A program made the translations under genes and the position numbers. 24,244 nucleotides of DNA from Bacillota bacterium. Lineage in GTDB: Bacteria > Bacillota > Clostridia > Oscillospirales > Ruminococcaceae. Positions within the stretch are counted from its first letter, which is position 1, and the number at the start of each line of letters is the position of its first letter. This document shows positions 13,955 through 21,706 of the stretch, in pieces. The notes under the pieces were generated by a model that worked only from the letters and a program-made list of their open reading frames with translations, did no database searches and was not told the DNA's origin. Where the stretch lies: positions 1-24,244 of the forward strand of contig JAEWBS010000074.1 in the NCBI GenBank assembly GCA_023391005.1, given 5' to 3'.

Positions 13955-15550
13955 ATGGCTGAACAAATAAAAAGGGCGTTTGCGTCCGTCAAAGAATATT
14001 GGGTGCAGCTGGCGCCCGCCCGTAAAAAATTATTTGCTATTATTGCCGGTGTCCTGTTGGCTCTTGCCGTAGGTATAACCGTTTTTTTAAATTTTAACAG
14101 CGGCAGCTATGTTCGTCTTTACGAAAATATGGCAAACGCTGAAAGCTCAGAGGTCTATAATGCGCTTTTAGGCCTCAATATTCCTGCCCGCATGGCAAAC
14201 GGCGAGGTAGAGGTTCCGCGCGAAAGTAAGGAATATGCCAAAGCCCAGCTTGCCATGCAGAATATTCCGAAAACCACGCTGTCCTATGATATTTTCAACG
14301 GCGCCGGCGGTCTGACCACCACCGATTTTGAAAAGCGCCAGCTTTTGGTGCAGCAGCTTCAGAACCGCCTTCAAGATACCATCCGCCAATATGAGGGCAT
14401 TAAAAATGCTTATGTCACCTTGAGCATCGCTCAGGAGAGCAACCGCGTTTGGGAAACCACCACCTCCCGCAGCACCGGCAGCGTTTCAGTTATTTTACAG
14501 CCGGGGTACTCCCTTTCGCGCGATCAGGTGTCGGGCATTAAATACCTTGTCGCCTCAAGCGTCGGTAGCACCATGACGGCCGGTGACGTCAAAGTTATCG
14601 ACGCCGCCACCTCGATCAGCTTGAAATCCCGCGAGGACGCGGATATGAGCAGTGCGGATATAGGCCTTGAGCGCCTCGGCTTTGAAGAGCGCATTGAGGG
14701 CCGCCTTGTGGAAAAGGCGCTCAATGTGCTGACCATCGCCTATGCGCCCGAGGATATTCGTGTTTCTGCCACTGTTGCGCTCGACTACAATAAAATGCTG
14801 ACCGAGAGCAAGCAATACAGTCCCTCGTCCGATTCGAGAAACAATTCAGGCGTGCTGAGTCACGAAGATCAGTCGCACGTCAGCGACGGCTCTCGTATTA
14901 CAGGCGGCGTAGTCGGCGAAGAAAACAACACCGACACCCCCGTCTACGTCGATCAGAATAACGACGGCACCATTGATTACATCAATAGCACCAGCAGCCG
15001 CGATTACGCGGTCAGCTATATTACCCAGCAGATTGAAAAGGATCAGGCCGAGTTGATCAGCGCCTCGCTGGCCATTACAATAAAGGGCGAGGTCGACGAT
15101 CTGACTCGCAGCTCGATTATCGAGAACGTTTCTAAAGCCACCAATATTCAAGAAGCGAATATTTCGGTTCAGAACTTTGTGGTGGATGCCGGTCATGTCA
15201 CGACCGAAGCCAGACCCGCGCCCGGTCTGTTTGACGATCCGCTGATCGTAATGATCATCGCTGCGGCGAGCTTACTGCTGCTGATTATACTTATTGTCAT
15301 CATTATCTTCAGCAGACGTGGAAAGAAGAAGCGCAAAAAGGGTGCGGACGGTTCTGACAAAGCAACGCCTGAACCCATCGGCCTTGATCTTCAGCGCGAT
15401 TTAGAAGCCCGCAAGCGCATGCTGCTCGAGGGTGCGGAGCTTTCTAAGCAGGAAAATGCCATCACCGACGAGATGAAAAACTTTGCGCGCGACAACCCCG
15501 AAATTACCGCCAATATCCTTCGAACCTGGTTAAAGGAGGATGACGACTGA
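13955..15550 (+). CDS. fliF: Flagellar MS-ring protein FliF
   Basis: A 531-residue MS-ring subunit, the membrane platform of the basal body. The first membrane helix lies at about residues 26-46. The YscJ/FliF ring-building domains follow, including YVRLYENMANAESSEVYNAL and TTDFEKRQLLVQQLQNRLQD. The second helix lies at about 429-452 and is followed by the basic RRGKKKRKKG. The cytoplasmic tail ends in EITANILRTWLKEDDD, the FliG-binding segment. Length is typical for Firmicutes. GGAG precedes ATG 13955. The stop overlaps the fliG start by one base (TGATG), so the two directly contacting proteins are translationally coupled. Confidence 0.97.
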   Translation: MAEQIKRAFASVKEYWVQLAPARKKLFAIIAGVLLALAVGITVFLNFNSGSYVRLYENMANAESSEVYNALLGLNIPARMANGEVEVPRESKEYAKAQLAMQNIPKTTLSYDIFNGAGGLTTTDFEKRQLLVQQLQNRLQDTIRQYEGIKNAYVTLSIAQESNRVWETTTSRSTGSVSVILQPGYSLSRDQVSGIKYLVASSVGSTMTAGDVKVIDAATSISLKSREDADMSSADIGLERLGFEERIEGRLVEKALNVLTIAYAPEDIRVSATVALDYNKMLTESKQYSPSSDSRNNSGVLSHEDQSHVSDGSRITGGVVGEENNTDTPVYVDQNNDGTIDYINSTSSRDYAVSYITQQIEKDQAELISASLAITIKGEVDDLTRSSIIENVSKATNIQEANISVQNFVVDAGHVTTEARPAPGLFDDPLIVMIIAAASLLLLIILIVIIIFSRRGKKKRKKGADGSDKATPEPIGLDLQRDLEARKRMLLEGAELSKQENAITDEMKNFARDNPEITANILRTWLKEDDD

Positions 15551-16554
15551 TGGCTCAAGAGTATAGCAACATGCAAAAGGCCGCCGCCGTCATGATCGCT
15601 CTGGGCTCGCGCGAGGCGGCGGAGGTCTATAAGCATCTGCGCGAGGATGAGATCGAACAGCTCACCGTTGAGATCGCTAAAATCAGCCGACTGCCCAGCG
15701 ACGAGATGAAGGCCATTGTAGACGATTTCTACGGACTGTGCCTCGCGCAAAAGGTCATAGCCGAGGGCGGACTTGAGTTTGCCCGCGATGTGCTTGAAAA
15801 AGCCTTTGGTACCCAGCAGGCCGTCTCTTATATGGAGCGCGTCACCAAGTCGCTTAAAACCAAATCCTTTGATTTTATCCGAAAGGCCGATTATAAGAGC
15901 CTTTTGAACATTCTGCAAAACGAGCACCCGCAAACCATCGCGCTGATCCTCTCCTATGCGCGCGCCGAGCAGGCCTCTCAGGTCATCTCCGAGCTTTCGC
16001 CCGACCTGCGTATTGAAGTTATTGAGCGCATCGCAAAGCTCGACCGCGCCTCACCCGAGATGATCAGCATCGTCGAAAGGATTCTAGCCAAAAAGTTCGG
16101 TTCGATTATTTCGGTCGATCTTATGGAGCTGGGCGGCATCAACCACGTGGCCGACATTATGAACAACGTCGACCGCGGCACCGAGAAGCAGATCTTCGAC
16201 GAGCTGGGTCTCAAGGATCCGGAGCTGGCCGACAACGTGCGCAAGCTCATGTTCGTCTTCGAGGATATTGTCTTCCTCGACGATATGTCGATACAGCGCT
16301 TTTTGCGGGATGTCGATTCCAAAGATCTGGCCGTCGCCCTCAAGGGCACCAACGCCGAGGTCTCGGCGGTTATCTTCAACAACATGTCCAAGCGTATGCA
16401 AGAGAGCATCGCCAGCGATATCGAGTTCCTTCACAATGTGCGTATGCGTGACGTTGAGGCTGCCCAGCAGCGCATTGTTGACGCGATACGCAAGCTTGAG
16501 GAGGAGGGCGAGCTAGTTATTTCCAAGGGCGGAAAGGATGACGTGATTGCGTAG
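15550..16554 (+). CDS. fliG: Flagellar motor switch protein FliG
   Basis: A 334-residue rotor protein that receives torque from MotA and binds FliF and FliM. The three FliG domains are present. The N-terminal FliF-binding part begins MQKAAAVMIALGSREAAEVY. The middle domain contains EHPQTIALILSY (from about 125), the FliM-binding EHPQ motif. The C-terminal domain carries the charged torque helix, RFLRDVDSKDLAVALKGT, and MQESIASDIEFLHNVRMRDV. Length is exactly that of the family. It overlaps fliF by one base and fliH by 8 bases, showing tight coupling. Confidence 0.97.
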   Translation: MAQEYSNMQKAAAVMIALGSREAAEVYKHLREDEIEQLTVEIAKISRLPSDEMKAIVDDFYGLCLAQKVIAEGGLEFARDVLEKAFGTQQAVSYMERVTKSLKTKSFDFIRKADYKSLLNILQNEHPQTIALILSYARAEQASQVISELSPDLRIEVIERIAKLDRASPEMISIVERILAKKFGSIISVDLMELGGINHVADIMNNVDRGTEKQIFDELGLKDPELADNVRKLMFVFEDIVFLDDMSIQRFLRDVDSKDLAVALKGTNAEVSAVIFNNMSKRMQESIASDIEFLHNVRMRDVEAAQQRIVDAIRKLEEEGELVISKGGKDDVIA

Positions 16555-17404
16555 AATTTATAAATCCGGCCACGTAACCACTTCAGAAAAGTTCTTTCTG
16601 CTTGGGGACGCTGCCGATCACCTCTGCGCCGCAGAAAATGACGACGGCGTCTGGCCCGACCCTGCCGAATCGGACGATGCCGCGCAGGACTTGGCGGACC
16701 GGGATTTTGCCCCCGTCGAAGCTCAAGACCCCGCGCCGACGCGATCCGTGCCCAGACGCCCCGCCCACGGCACCGTGCAAGAGGTGGCCCAGCTTGAGCA
16801 GCTGCGCGATCAGATGATCGCGCAGGCCACATCCGAGGCCGCCCGACTGCTTCAAGAAGCGCATATAAAAGCGCAGGCTGAGTATCATGAGACGCTTACC
16901 CGCGCGGCCGAGCAGATCGAGCGCGACCGGCAGACCGCCCGCGAAGAGGGCCGACAGCAGGCTTTTGCCCAAACCACACAGGATATTATCGGCTGTATCC
17001 GCGGCATTGAGCAGACTCTGGCCCGTTTGGAGAGCACGCAGGCCGGTTTTATCACCGGCTATGAGCAGGACTTGAAATGGATGGCCCTTGAAATAGCCCA
17101 AAAGATTCTCATGGATACCATCTCCGCTGACGACACGCGCCTCGTTCCGCTTGTGATGGCCGCCATCCAATCGGCCGGCAACGCGCCTTGGATGACGGTG
17201 GAAATCTCAGAACACATGACCGGGCTTTTAACACAGCTTCAGCATAAAATCAGCAGCTTTTCCGACGCGGGCCGGATCAATCTCCGGCTGGTCGACGCCC
17301 CGCCCGACACCTGCATTGTCGAAACGCCCGACAGGGTTTTTGACGCTTCGATCACGCAGCAGCTCGAAAACCTCAAGGGTTATTTCGCTGCCGAGCAGGG
17401 GTGA
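16547..17404 (+). CDS. fliH: Flagellar export ATPase regulator FliH
   Basis: A 285-residue stator-like partner that tethers the FliI ATPase to the export gate. The start is TTG 16547, inside the end of fliG (8-nt overlap). AAAGGA (16533-16538) lies 8 nt upstream, and the first residues LRRIYKSGHV resemble the usual RxIKSxxV opening of clostridial FliH. An acidic, Pro/Ala-rich low-complexity segment follows (about 25-75), then a long coiled coil (about 85-160) rich in Glu, Gln and Ala. The C-terminal V/A-ATPase subunit E-like domain runs from about 165 (MALEIAQKILMDTISADD) to the end. The family is recognised by position, layout and the C-terminal domain. The N-terminus varies much between species. 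Confidence 0.88.
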   Translation: MRRIYKSGHVTTSEKFFLLGDAADHLCAAENDDGVWPDPAESDDAAQDLADRDFAPVEAQDPAPTRSVPRRPAHGTVQEVAQLEQLRDQMIAQATSEAARLLQEAHIKAQAEYHETLTRAAEQIERDRQTAREEGRQQAFAQTTQDIIGCIRGIEQTLARLESTQAGFITGYEQDLKWMALEIAQKILMDTISADDTRLVPLVMAAIQSAGNAPWMTVEISEHMTGLLTQLQHKISSFSDAGRINLRLVDAPPDTCIVETPDRVFDASITQQLENLKGYFAAEQG

Positions 17405-17408
17405 CGCC

Positions 17409-18713
17409 ATGAACAGAACCTATTACAAAAACCTGCTGAAAATGAGCGATCTTTACACCCAAATGGGTAAGATTGATAAAATCATTGGCATGACCGTCGA
17501 AGCCACCGGCATCACCTGCAGCATGGGCGACGTCTGCCAGATCGTCATCGACAAGACCGGCAAGCGGGTCACCGCCGAGGTGGTCGGCTTTAAAGAAAAC
17601 CGGGTACTGCTCATGCCCTATTCCGATACCGAGGGCATCCGTCAGGGCAGTCGCGTGCTCAACACCGGCGAAAAGCTGATGCTCAAGGTCAGCGACCAAC
17701 TTATCGGCCGCACTGTCAACGCCCTCGGGGCACCGATCGACGGCGGCCCCCCGATTGAGGGCGGCGTTCCCTGCTTAATTGGCGGGGTACCGTCAAATCC
17801 CATGCAACGCCCCCGTATCGACACCCCGATTGAAATGGGCGTGCGCGTTATAGACGGCTGCCTGACCATCGGCAAGGGGCAGAGAATGGGCATCTTCGCC
17901 GGAAGCGGCGTCGGCAAAAGTACGCTGATGGGCATGCTTGCACGCAACGTCAAGGCCGACGTTAACGTCATTGCACTGGTCGGCGAGCGCGGGCGCGAAG
18001 TGGTGGAATTCCTCAATCGCGACCTTGGCCCCGAGGGGCAGGCGCGTTCGGTTATTGTCGTTGCCACCAGCGATCAGCCCGCGATGCAGCGCAGCAAATG
18101 CGCGCTTTCGGCCACCGCCATAGCCGAGTATTTTTGCCGTCAGGGCAAGGACGTGCTGCTGATGATGGACTCTCTCACCCGCTTTTGTATGGCCCAGCGC
18201 GAGATCGGCCTCTCGGTCGGTGAGCCGCCGGTAGCACGGGGCTATACCCCTTCAATCTACGCCGCGCTGCCAAAGCTTTTAGAGCGGGCCGGTAACTTTG
18301 AACGGGGCTCGATCACCGGCATCTACACCGTGCTTGTCGAGGGCGACGACACCAACGAGCCGATTGCCGATACCGTTCGCGGCATCATCGACGGACACAT
18401 TATCCTTTCGCGTAAAATTGCGGCCAAAAATCACTATCCGGCCATTGACCTGCTCAACAGCGTCAGCCGTCTGATGAACGATATTTCTGAAAAAGCGCAG
18501 GTTCAGGCGGCTTCAAGGCTGCGAAACATGATGGCCGTTTATGAAAATAACATCGACCTGATTTCTATCGGTGCCTATAAGCACGGTTCCAACCGCGAGC
18601 TGGATGAAGCGCTGGCGCACATTGATGCCATCAACAGCTTTTTGCAGCAGGCGGTCGACGAAAAGGTGCCGTTTGACGACACGGTCAAAGCGCTGTGCAG
18701 CATTGTACAGTAG
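17409..18713 (+). CDS. fliI: Flagellar type III export ATPase FliI
   Basis: A 434-residue F1-beta-like ATPase that powers unloading of export substrates. The Walker A loop GSGVGKST starts at residue 165, and Walker B is LLMMD with Asp254. Family segments LVGERGREVVEF, PSIYAALPKLLERAG and TVLVEGDDTNEPIADTVRGI are clear. ATG 17409 lies 4 nt after the fliH stop. Upstream in-frame starts would lie inside fliH and add a non-family extension. The binding site (CAGGGGTGA) overlaps the fliH end, which suggests coupling. FliH, FliI and FliJ are consecutive, as expected of one ATPase complex. Confidence 0.96.
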   Translation: MNRTYYKNLLKMSDLYTQMGKIDKIIGMTVEATGITCSMGDVCQIVIDKTGKRVTAEVVGFKENRVLLMPYSDTEGIRQGSRVLNTGEKLMLKVSDQLIGRTVNALGAPIDGGPPIEGGVPCLIGGVPSNPMQRPRIDTPIEMGVRVIDGCLTIGKGQRMGIFAGSGVGKSTLMGMLARNVKADVNVIALVGERGREVVEFLNRDLGPEGQARSVIVVATSDQPAMQRSKCALSATAIAEYFCRQGKDVLLMMDSLTRFCMAQREIGLSVGEPPVARGYTPSIYAALPKLLERAGNFERGSITGIYTVLVEGDDTNEPIADTVRGIIDGHIILSRKIAAKNHYPAIDLLNSVSRLMNDISEKAQVQAASRLRNMMAVYENNIDLISIGAYKHGSNRELDEALAHIDAINSFLQQAVDEKVPFDDTVKALCSIVQ

Positions 18714-18739
18714 GCCGTTTAAAAGGAGGAGGACGCGCA

Positions 18740-19192
18740 ATGAAGAAGTTTTCATTTCCGCTTGAGAGCGTGCTGCGCTATAAGGGCTCGCTGCTTAATG
18801 AAGAGAAAAACAAGCTTAATATTCTGCGTGCCGAGCTCATCCGCATTGAGGAAGAGATTGAGGAAAACCTGCGCCAGCTGCTCGCGCGCGATCAGGAGCT
18901 TAAAACGTTGGCCCAAAAGGGCTGCGGCATTGCGGCGCTACGCTGCATCAGCTTTGAGATCGACAACACCCGCCAGCTGCTCGAAGCGCTCAAAGCCAGC
19001 CGCGCTAAGCAGTCGCAGCTGGTAGAAAAACAGCTTGCCGTCGTCGTTGAGGTCAAGCAATCGGTTTCAGGCATGGAGCGTTTAAAAGAAAAGCATCTCG
19101 AAAACTACCGCGAGGCCCAGCTCAAAGAGGACGAGCTTATCATCGGTGAACTGGTCAGCACCAGCTATGCCCGTGCCGGCCTGCCACAATAA
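18740..19192 (+). CDS. fliJ: Flagellar export chaperone/stalk protein FliJ
   Basis: A 150-residue, almost entirely helical protein with the typical FliJ opening MKKFSFPLESVLRYKGSLLN and a coiled coil running through most of the chain (heptads rich in Glu, Leu, Lys, Arg). It acts as the gamma-like stalk within the FliI hexamer and in recycling chaperones. ATG 18740 has a strong AAGGAGGAGG site 7-8 nt upstream. A longer in-frame start at 18695 would overlap fliI and lacks a site. It lies 26 nt after fliI and 38 nt before fliK. Coiled-coil proteins diverge fast, so identity rests on the N-terminal motif and gene order. Confidence 0.92.
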   Translation: MKKFSFPLESVLRYKGSLLNEEKNKLNILRAELIRIEEEIEENLRQLLARDQELKTLAQKGCGIAALRCISFEIDNTRQLLEALKASRAKQSQLVEKQLAVVVEVKQSVSGMERLKEKHLENYREAQLKEDELIIGELVSTSYARAGLPQ

Positions 19193-19230
19193 ATTCGCAT
19201 ACCCAATCGATATGAAAGGAGGTGAAACAA

Positions 19231-20400
19231 ATGAATAGTGTATCAGTACAAACCCCACAGGTTGCCGCCCAGCTTACCGCAGCCCAGACCCTCGCCAAGC
19301 AAGGCACATCCGGCGGTGTTGATCAAACCGGTTCGAGTTTTATGCAGCTGCTGTCCGCCGTTTTAGGCACCGGCACGGAGACGGTTTTGGCGGATCAGCT
19401 TAAAAAGAACGCCGAAATGCTCGGCGCTCAAATGAATGCTGAAATGATGGCGATCAACCCACTGCTTATGATGCTGCTGTCCAGTCAGGCCGGATCAGAT
19501 GCTCAGCAGCAAGCGGCTGCACTCGACCTGCTCAGCCAATCCCCGTTGTCCGCTCTTGCCACAGATGCGCTTCCAGCCGAACTGCTCGCGCAATTGCAGG
19601 ATGCAACCGGCGCAGCTCAGGCGCCCCCAGCTGTTGGCAGCAACAATTTAGACCGCTTTGCAACAGCGCTTGGCGCTCTGGCCAATGGCAGCGACGTGAA
19701 TGTGGAGATAATGACAGCCACCGGGAATGGTTTAAGCTCAGGCGGCACTTTAGCCCTACAAGGTCAGTCGCAGTTTGAGCGTGCGGTCAGTCAGGCGCAT
19801 CAGTGGATTAAAGAAGCAGTTCCCACCGACAGCGGTGACGACGCCCTTGATCTCGAGGCACTCCAAAAAAAAGTGGACTCCGGCGCTTTTTTGCAGCACT
19901 TAACCGGCACAGTCAGAATCGACACGCCCGCAGCAGCAGCCGAAACAAGCAGTACCCCTAACGCGCAGGAGATTTTCTCCCAGATTCAAACTGCGGTGAC
20001 CCGGCACGCCTCAGACGGCGAGACCGACTTCATCATCAAGCTGCGACCCGAGGGCCTTGGCGAAATTACCGTCAAGCTTTTGGAGGCGGATGGAAAAGTA
20101 ACGCTGAGCCTCGCGGCCTCCGACATCCACGTGCAGCGCCTGTTGGGCAGTGAGCTAAACAATCTGCGCGATATCATGCGGCCCTATAATGTCGAGGTCT
20201 CACAGGTTGTCCAGACCAACGACGCACAAGGCATGAATATGCAGCAGCAGTTTTCTCAACAGTTCTCGCAGCATGGCTTTACCGGACAGCAGCAGAACCC
20301 CGCGTTCGCCTATGACCCCGATTACGGCGAGAGCGTTAAAACTGATGAACCGGCGCAGTCCGCCGTTTTGCCCGACGCCATGCTAGACGCCTACATTTAG
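19231..20400 (+). CDS. fliK: Flagellar hook-length control protein FliK
   Basis: A 389-residue secreted ruler protein. The N-terminal two thirds are low-complexity, rich in Ala, Gln, Ser and Leu, as usual for FliK rulers. The C-terminal Flg_hook domain (PF02120 type, about residues 265-345) is clear: IKLRPEGLGEITVKLLEADG, then VTLSLAASDIHVQRLLGSEL and LRDIMRPYNVEVSQVVQ. The tail (345-389) is Gln/Met-rich, including MNMQQQFSQQFSQHGF. ATG 19231 is preferred, with AAAGGAGGTG 6 nt before it. A GTG at 19222 lies within that site. It precedes flgD, consistent with joint control of hook growth. Confidence 0.92.
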   Translation: MNSVSVQTPQVAAQLTAAQTLAKQGTSGGVDQTGSSFMQLLSAVLGTGTETVLADQLKKNAEMLGAQMNAEMMAINPLLMMLLSSQAGSDAQQQAAALDLLSQSPLSALATDALPAELLAQLQDATGAAQAPPAVGSNNLDRFATALGALANGSDVNVEIMTATGNGLSSGGTLALQGQSQFERAVSQAHQWIKEAVPTDSGDDALDLEALQKKVDSGAFLQHLTGTVRIDTPAAAAETSSTPNAQEIFSQIQTAVTRHASDGETDFIIKLRPEGLGEITVKLLEADGKVTLSLAASDIHVQRLLGSELNNLRDIMRPYNVEVSQVVQTNDAQGMNMQQQFSQQFSQHGFTGQQQNPAFAYDPDYGESVKTDEPAQSAVLPDAMLDAYI

Positions 20401-20419
20401 TGAGAAGGAGGACATCTCT

Positions 20420-21175
20420 TTGAGCAACAGTATAAGCGACTTATACGGTGTCAATTCCTCCAGAACGGTCAACGCCGTGTATGAGAACAATAAATCCTCC
20501 GATCTTGGCCTTGAGGACTTTTTTTCGCTGATGATTGCCGAGCTTAAAAATCAGGACTTTACCAACCCGATGGACAGCTCGCAGTATGTATCCCAACTGG
20601 CACAGTTTGCGACCATGCAGCAGATGCAGGATCTCGCGTACTACTCCAAGACCAACTATGTCATGGGGCTGGTCGGCAAGGATGTCACCGTTGCAAGTCT
20701 CGCTTTGGGCGGCAAGGTCAATTCCCAGTCCGGCACGGTTGAAAAAATTACCCTTTCGGGCAAGGACTATGAAATTTATGTCAATGGAACCCCTTATACG
20801 CTCAGCCAGATCATGACGGTCAATGCCCCGAAGGTCACAGCCAAACAGGAAATGGACACCGTCTCGAATATGACGCCCTATCTGCTAAAGCGCACCGCCA
20901 CCAGTGCGGAAATTGCCTGGAACGCACCCAAATCCGAGGATGAATCACAGTATTATTACAGCGTTTATTACTCAGAGGATGAGGCGTTTGATTCGGTCGC
21001 GCAGATCAAGCAGGGCACGCTGATCGCTAGCGTTAAGGGCGGCGAGGATCTGCTTGAGGCTTCCTTAACCGATCTTGAACCGGACACCACCTATTATGTC
21101 AATGTCGTTATCAGCACCTCTGACGGGGGCGAGGCGGCTTATCAAAAGCTGATCTTTACCACCAAGGAGTCTTAA
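20420..21175 (+). CDS. flgD: Flagellar hook cap protein FlgD with a C-terminal fibronectin type III-like domain
   Basis: A 251-residue hook-assembly scaffold. The conserved N-terminal FlgD segment is seen at about residues 30-75: DFFSLMIAELKNQDFTNPMD then SQYVSQLAQFATMQQMQDLA. A tudor-like part with VGKDVTVASLALGG and NGTPYTLSQIMTV follows. From about 150 to the end lies a beta-sandwich reading as fibronectin type III: AEIAWNAP, YYYSVYYSEDEAFDSV, and the closing LTDLEPDTTYYVNVVISTSD near 216-235. Such a domain is not the usual FlgD end, so this variant may shape the cap differently. The start is TTG 20420, with GAAGGAGG upstream. Confidence 0.93.
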   Translation: MSNSISDLYGVNSSRTVNAVYENNKSSDLGLEDFFSLMIAELKNQDFTNPMDSSQYVSQLAQFATMQQMQDLAYYSKTNYVMGLVGKDVTVASLALGGKVNSQSGTVEKITLSGKDYEIYVNGTPYTLSQIMTVNAPKVTAKQEMDTVSNMTPYLLKRTATSAEIAWNAPKSEDESQYYYSVYYSEDEAFDSVAQIKQGTLIASVKGGEDLLEASLTDLEPDTTYYVNVVISTSDGGEAAYQKLIFTTKES

Positions 21176-21209
21176 GGACGATAACGGGTACGCCATGGAG
21201 GGCAAAATC

Positions 21210-21620
21210 GTGGATAATCTAACTCTTGGCAGACTGTCCCTTCCCATTACGACGGGAACTGCGCAGCCTTACCGCTCCGACGCCACAGCGGCCGCATCCG
21301 ACGCGCCCACCCAATCGGACAGCCTCTCTTTTCAGGCGCTGTTGCAGCAGCAATTGCAGCAGAACGCAGGGGTGGAATTTTCAAAGCACGCGGTATCACG
21401 CGTAACACAACGCAATATTGAGCTGACCGGCAGCAGCCTTGAACGGCTGAATCAGGGCGTCAAAATCGCGCAGGAAAAGGGACTTGATTCCGCATTGATC
21501 TTAATTGACCGCACCGCTTTCATCGTCAGCGCCCAGAATAACAAGGTTATTACCACCGTGGGCGAGGGCGATCTGACAGGAAATGTATTCACCAACATAG
21601 ACGGTACCGTGATTATATAA
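21210..21620 (+). CDS. Flagellar operon protein of the TIGR02530/DUF3766 family
   Basis: A 136-residue protein of the conserved but uncharacterised family found between flgD and flgE in many Clostridia. Diagnostic segments are VEFSKHAVSRVTQRNIELTG, LNQGVKIAQEKGLDSALILI, DRTAFIVSAQNNKVITTV and the ending NVFTNIDGTVII. I choose GTG 21210 because GGAGGG (21197-21202) stands 7 nt before it. An in-frame ATG at 21195 overlaps that site and has no good site of its own, but it cannot be excluded. The first 50 residues are variable and Gln-rich. Position suggests a role in hook assembly or export, which is only an inference from synteny. Confidence 0.88.
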   Translation: MDNLTLGRLSLPITTGTAQPYRSDATAAASDAPTQSDSLSFQALLQQQLQQNAGVEFSKHAVSRVTQRNIELTGSSLERLNQGVKIAQEKGLDSALILIDRTAFIVSAQNNKVITTVGEGDLTGNVFTNIDGTVII

Positions 21621-21706
21621 AGCCGGACCTTTTTGGAAGCTTTCGCAGTCCCGATTGACCTGACGGACTGCATCACACGGAACCGCCCCGAAAAGGAGCA
21701 AGAATT

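Noticed and set aside
19186..19215. Sigma-D-like promoter (TAAA…CGATAT) before fliK
   Set aside because: The spacing is about 12 nt to the -10-like octamer instead of 15-16, and the GCC of the -10 element is missing. The sequence also holds the fliK leader within a continuous operon.
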